A DNA stretch of 8,346 nt from assembly GCA_035295665.1 (NCBI GenBank), contig DATGIQ010000008.1:1-8346 (forward strand), written 5' to 3'. The notes under the pieces were generated by a model. It was not told where the DNA came from. It worked only from the letters and a program-made list of their open reading frames with translations, and made no database searches. Below are positions 6,840 through 8,346 of this stretch, in pieces. Within the stretch, counting starts at the first letter, position 1. Every line of letters begins with the position of its first letter. A program made the position numbers and the translations under genes. Source of the DNA: DATGIQ01 sp035295665 (GTDB taxonomy: Bacteria > Planctomycetota > Planctomycetia > Gemmatales > Gemmataceae).

Positions 6840-8033
6840 ATGTGGCATAGTCTGCTCATGTGTACCGCGCTGGCTCTGGGTCAAGCATCCACGCCCAGTC
6901 CCCCGACCGTAATTTCCCCGCCGCCTCCGCCAGCTCCAGATCGCTGGATTTTGATGAAGGAGTTGCAGGGGACCGTCCCCGGTAGCCTGCTCGATTCCGA
7001 ACGCATGCAGATCACCGGCTGGACGGAAGCCTCGTTCACGGCCAGCTCGGTTGAGAGCACGAATCTGCCGATGGGATTTAACTACCGGGCCAACGAATTC
7101 GCCATACAGCAGAACTGGCTCCGCATCGACCGAGCTGTCGTAACCAGCGGCACGACGGAGCCGACGTTCGGCTTCCGCTCCGATACCATACTGCCCGGAA
7201 TCGATTACCGGTTTACATTGGCACGGGGCGTGTTCGATAGTCAGCTGACCGCACGCCACGGGCTACCGGCCATCTATGGCATCGATCCCATCCAGTTCTA
7301 CGGCGAGGCGTATTTCCCTACGATCGCACGGGGGATGGATGTCAAGGTGGGCCGTTTCTTTGCGCTGTATGGCGTCGAAACCAACGATGCGGTCAGCAAC
7401 GCCCTCGCTTCGCACGCTTACACGTTCATCTACGATCCGTTCACGCATACCGGTGTGCTGGCGACGACCAAATTGACGAATTCCTGGACCATCCAGGCCG
7501 GTCTGACATTGGGGAGCGATATCTTCATCGATCCCGCCGATGAGCCAACTTTCATCGGCAGCGTCAAGTGGACGCGCTCGGATCAACGCGACAGTGTGCT
7601 CCTCTCCGTGATCGCAGGCTCCGGGCGCTTCGATCAGACTCGCGAGTTCCACAATCCAGAAGTCTTGGATCTGGTTTATACCCATCAGTTCAATCCCCGG
7701 CTAACGTACAATTTGGAGACGCTGCTCGGGTATACGACCCATGTACCGAATGTTGGCACTGCACACTGGTTGGGTGTTCTGAGTTACATTACGTACACCG
7801 TCACCGATACACTAAGCACTACGACTCGGTTGGAGTTCTTCGACGACGAACAAGGCCAGCGCACAGGCGTCTCGGGTCTTTATTCAGCCGTCACGGCCGG
7901 GCTCTCGTACCGCCCATGCAAGTCCCTGCTACTCCGCCCGGAGGTGCGCTACGACTACAATGATGATTCGCGTCCGTACGAAGGCAAGCATGGACTCTTC
8001 ACCGCGACCGCCGATGTCCTCCTGCGCTGGTAG
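6840..8033 (+). CDS. BBP2/OmpL-like outer-membrane beta-barrel porin
   Basis: The 397-residue protein is predicted to be a beta-barrel in the outer membrane, allowing solute passage. I start it at ATG 6840 because MWHSLLMCTALALGQAS then gives a short signal peptide (likely cut after QA) and GAGAG lies a few bases upstream; a GTG at 6807 would put charged residues before it. A proline-rich linker (about 19-33, with a run of five Pro) follows. Features of the putative beta-barrel porin-2 family are MQITGWTEASFTAS near 56, GFNYRANEF near 79, and GRFFALYGVETNDAVSNAL followed by YDPFTHTGVLAT at about 170-205. Later strands alternate polar and aromatic residues (LTYNLETLLGYTTHV, SYRPCKSLLLRPEVRYDY). 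The chain ends in DVLLRW; a terminal aromatic residue is the usual BAM assembly signal. It is transcribed away from the efflux operon across a 538-base region. Substrate unknown. Confidence 0.85.
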   Translation: MWHSLLMCTALALGQASTPSPPTVISPPPPPAPDRWILMKELQGTVPGSLLDSERMQITGWTEASFTASSVESTNLPMGFNYRANEFAIQQNWLRIDRAVVTSGTTEPTFGFRSDTILPGIDYRFTLARGVFDSQLTARHGLPAIYGIDPIQFYGEAYFPTIARGMDVKVGRFFALYGVETNDAVSNALASHAYTFIYDPFTHTGVLATTKLTNSWTIQAGLTLGSDIFIDPADEPTFIGSVKWTRSDQRDSVLLSVIAGSGRFDQTREFHNPEVLDLVYTHQFNPRLTYNLETLLGYTTHVPNVGTAHWLGVLSYITYTVTDTLSTTTRLEFFDDEQGQRTGVSGLYSAVTAGLSYRPCKSLLLRPEVRYDYNDDSRPYEGKHGLFTATADVLLRW

Positions 8034-8056
8034 TAATTGGTCGGGCCCCCCCCAGA
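8034..8056. other. Convergent gap with a run of eight C
   Basis: Only 23 bases separate the porin stop from the stop of the opposing small gene. They contain eight consecutive C (8046-8053). I see no stem followed by a T tract on either strand, so no intrinsic terminator can be placed here. Confidence 0.6.
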
Positions 8057-8346
8057 TCATTGCTTGCTGCGAAAATGAATTCTCAGAATCGTCTTATCCT
8101 TCTCGGAAACCGCCTCCAAGAAAATGATGACGGCATCATGAGGTACGTCACTAAACTTGCACGGCCGGCCATCGAGTTTGACCTCCGTTTGCTCCGTGAT
8201 GCAAAAATCGGCGGAGTTCTCCTCCCTGGCGGGTTCCTGCACCAACTCGGCAGACGAATCCTTCGCGACGGGGGCCGTTGGGTTTCTTGCAACCTTGCAA
8301 TTCCACCTTTTGCGGGCCGCAATCGAGTCTTTGCGGGGCGTCAGAG
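8057..8346 (-). CDS. Unidentified small protein, C-terminal part, continues beyond the window
   Basis: On the minus strand the frame is open from the right edge to the TGA at 8057-8059, about 95 codons, with no ATG. A TTG at 8245 would give a 62-residue product but has no clear ribosome site, so the real start probably lies outside the window. The upstream part is Lys/Arg- and then Ala/Glu/Ser-rich and looks disordered. The last 50 residues look folded: TEQTEVKLDGRPCKFSDVP, then a hydrophobic strand (AVIIFLEAV), then KTILRIHFRSKQ. The T-E-V-x-L-D-G-x-P pattern followed by a D-V-P turn and an 'I-x-F-x-S' end resembles small beta-rich domains I associate with planctomycete proteins. This is recollection rather than a firm family call. 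It is convergent with the porin. Confidence 0.5.
   Translation of the reverse strand, partial: LTPRKDSIAARKRWNCKVARNPTAPVAKDSSAELVQEPAREENSADFCITEQTEVKLDGRPCKFSDVPHDAVIIFLEAVSEKDKTILRIHFRSKQ

Noticed and set aside
6504..7259. Minus-strand open frame overlapping the porin start
   Set aside because: Mostly antisense to the porin, whose signal peptide and family motifs are clear; the rest is low-information sequence.
1..8346. CRISPR array, tRNA or rRNA genes
   Set aside because: No spaced direct repeats, cloverleaf or conserved rRNA segments were seen on reading both strands.

Overview
The window most likely comes from a Gram-negative member of the Planctomycetes or a related group. This is an inference from protein style: a BBP2/OmpL-like outer-membrane barrel, an enlarged CzcA-type RND pump with extra periplasmic loops, and a small 'T-E-V-x-L-D-G-x-P' type protein. 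No rRNA or other phylogenetic marker is present. An outer membrane is certain if the pump and porin calls hold.

Layout. Positions 1-1080 are a graveyard of truncated genes. A possible transposase-like C-terminal tail lies on the + strand at the left edge. Next come two minus-strand remnants that overlap by 13 bases: the C-terminal two thirds of a C5-cytosine DNA methyltransferase (346-1080) and the N-terminal third of an AsnB-type class II glutamine amidotransferase domain (71-358). Each is cut at its outer end. Positions 1083-6301 hold a minus-strand two-gene efflux operon: a periplasmic adaptor of the HlyD/CzcB class (4742-6301), then a heavy-metal RND transporter of the CzcA class (1083-4586). 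The 155-base gap between them carries an 85-base imperfect inverted repeat with a perfect 16-bp core stem. Positions 6302-6839 are a non-coding divergent control region. Positions 6840-8033 encode a beta-barrel porin on the + strand. Positions 8057-8346 hold the C-terminal end of a small unidentified minus-strand protein that runs off the window.

How the genes work together. The adaptor and RND pump would form the inner-membrane and periplasmic parts of a proton-driven divalent-metal efflux machine; the three charged transmembrane residues of CzcA are present. No TolC/CzcC-type outer-membrane channel is seen. The outer-membrane protein present is instead a divergently transcribed BBP2 barrel, whose role in the same response is only suggested by position. 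The methyltransferase remnant begins right at the stop codon of the pump gene, so a rearrangement boundary lies at about 1080-1085.

The most interesting points are the overlapping methyltransferase/amidotransferase pair, which may be the relic of a DNA-modification cassette, the hairpin inside the efflux operon, and the sharp boundary next to the pump gene. No complete novel system is visible in the window.
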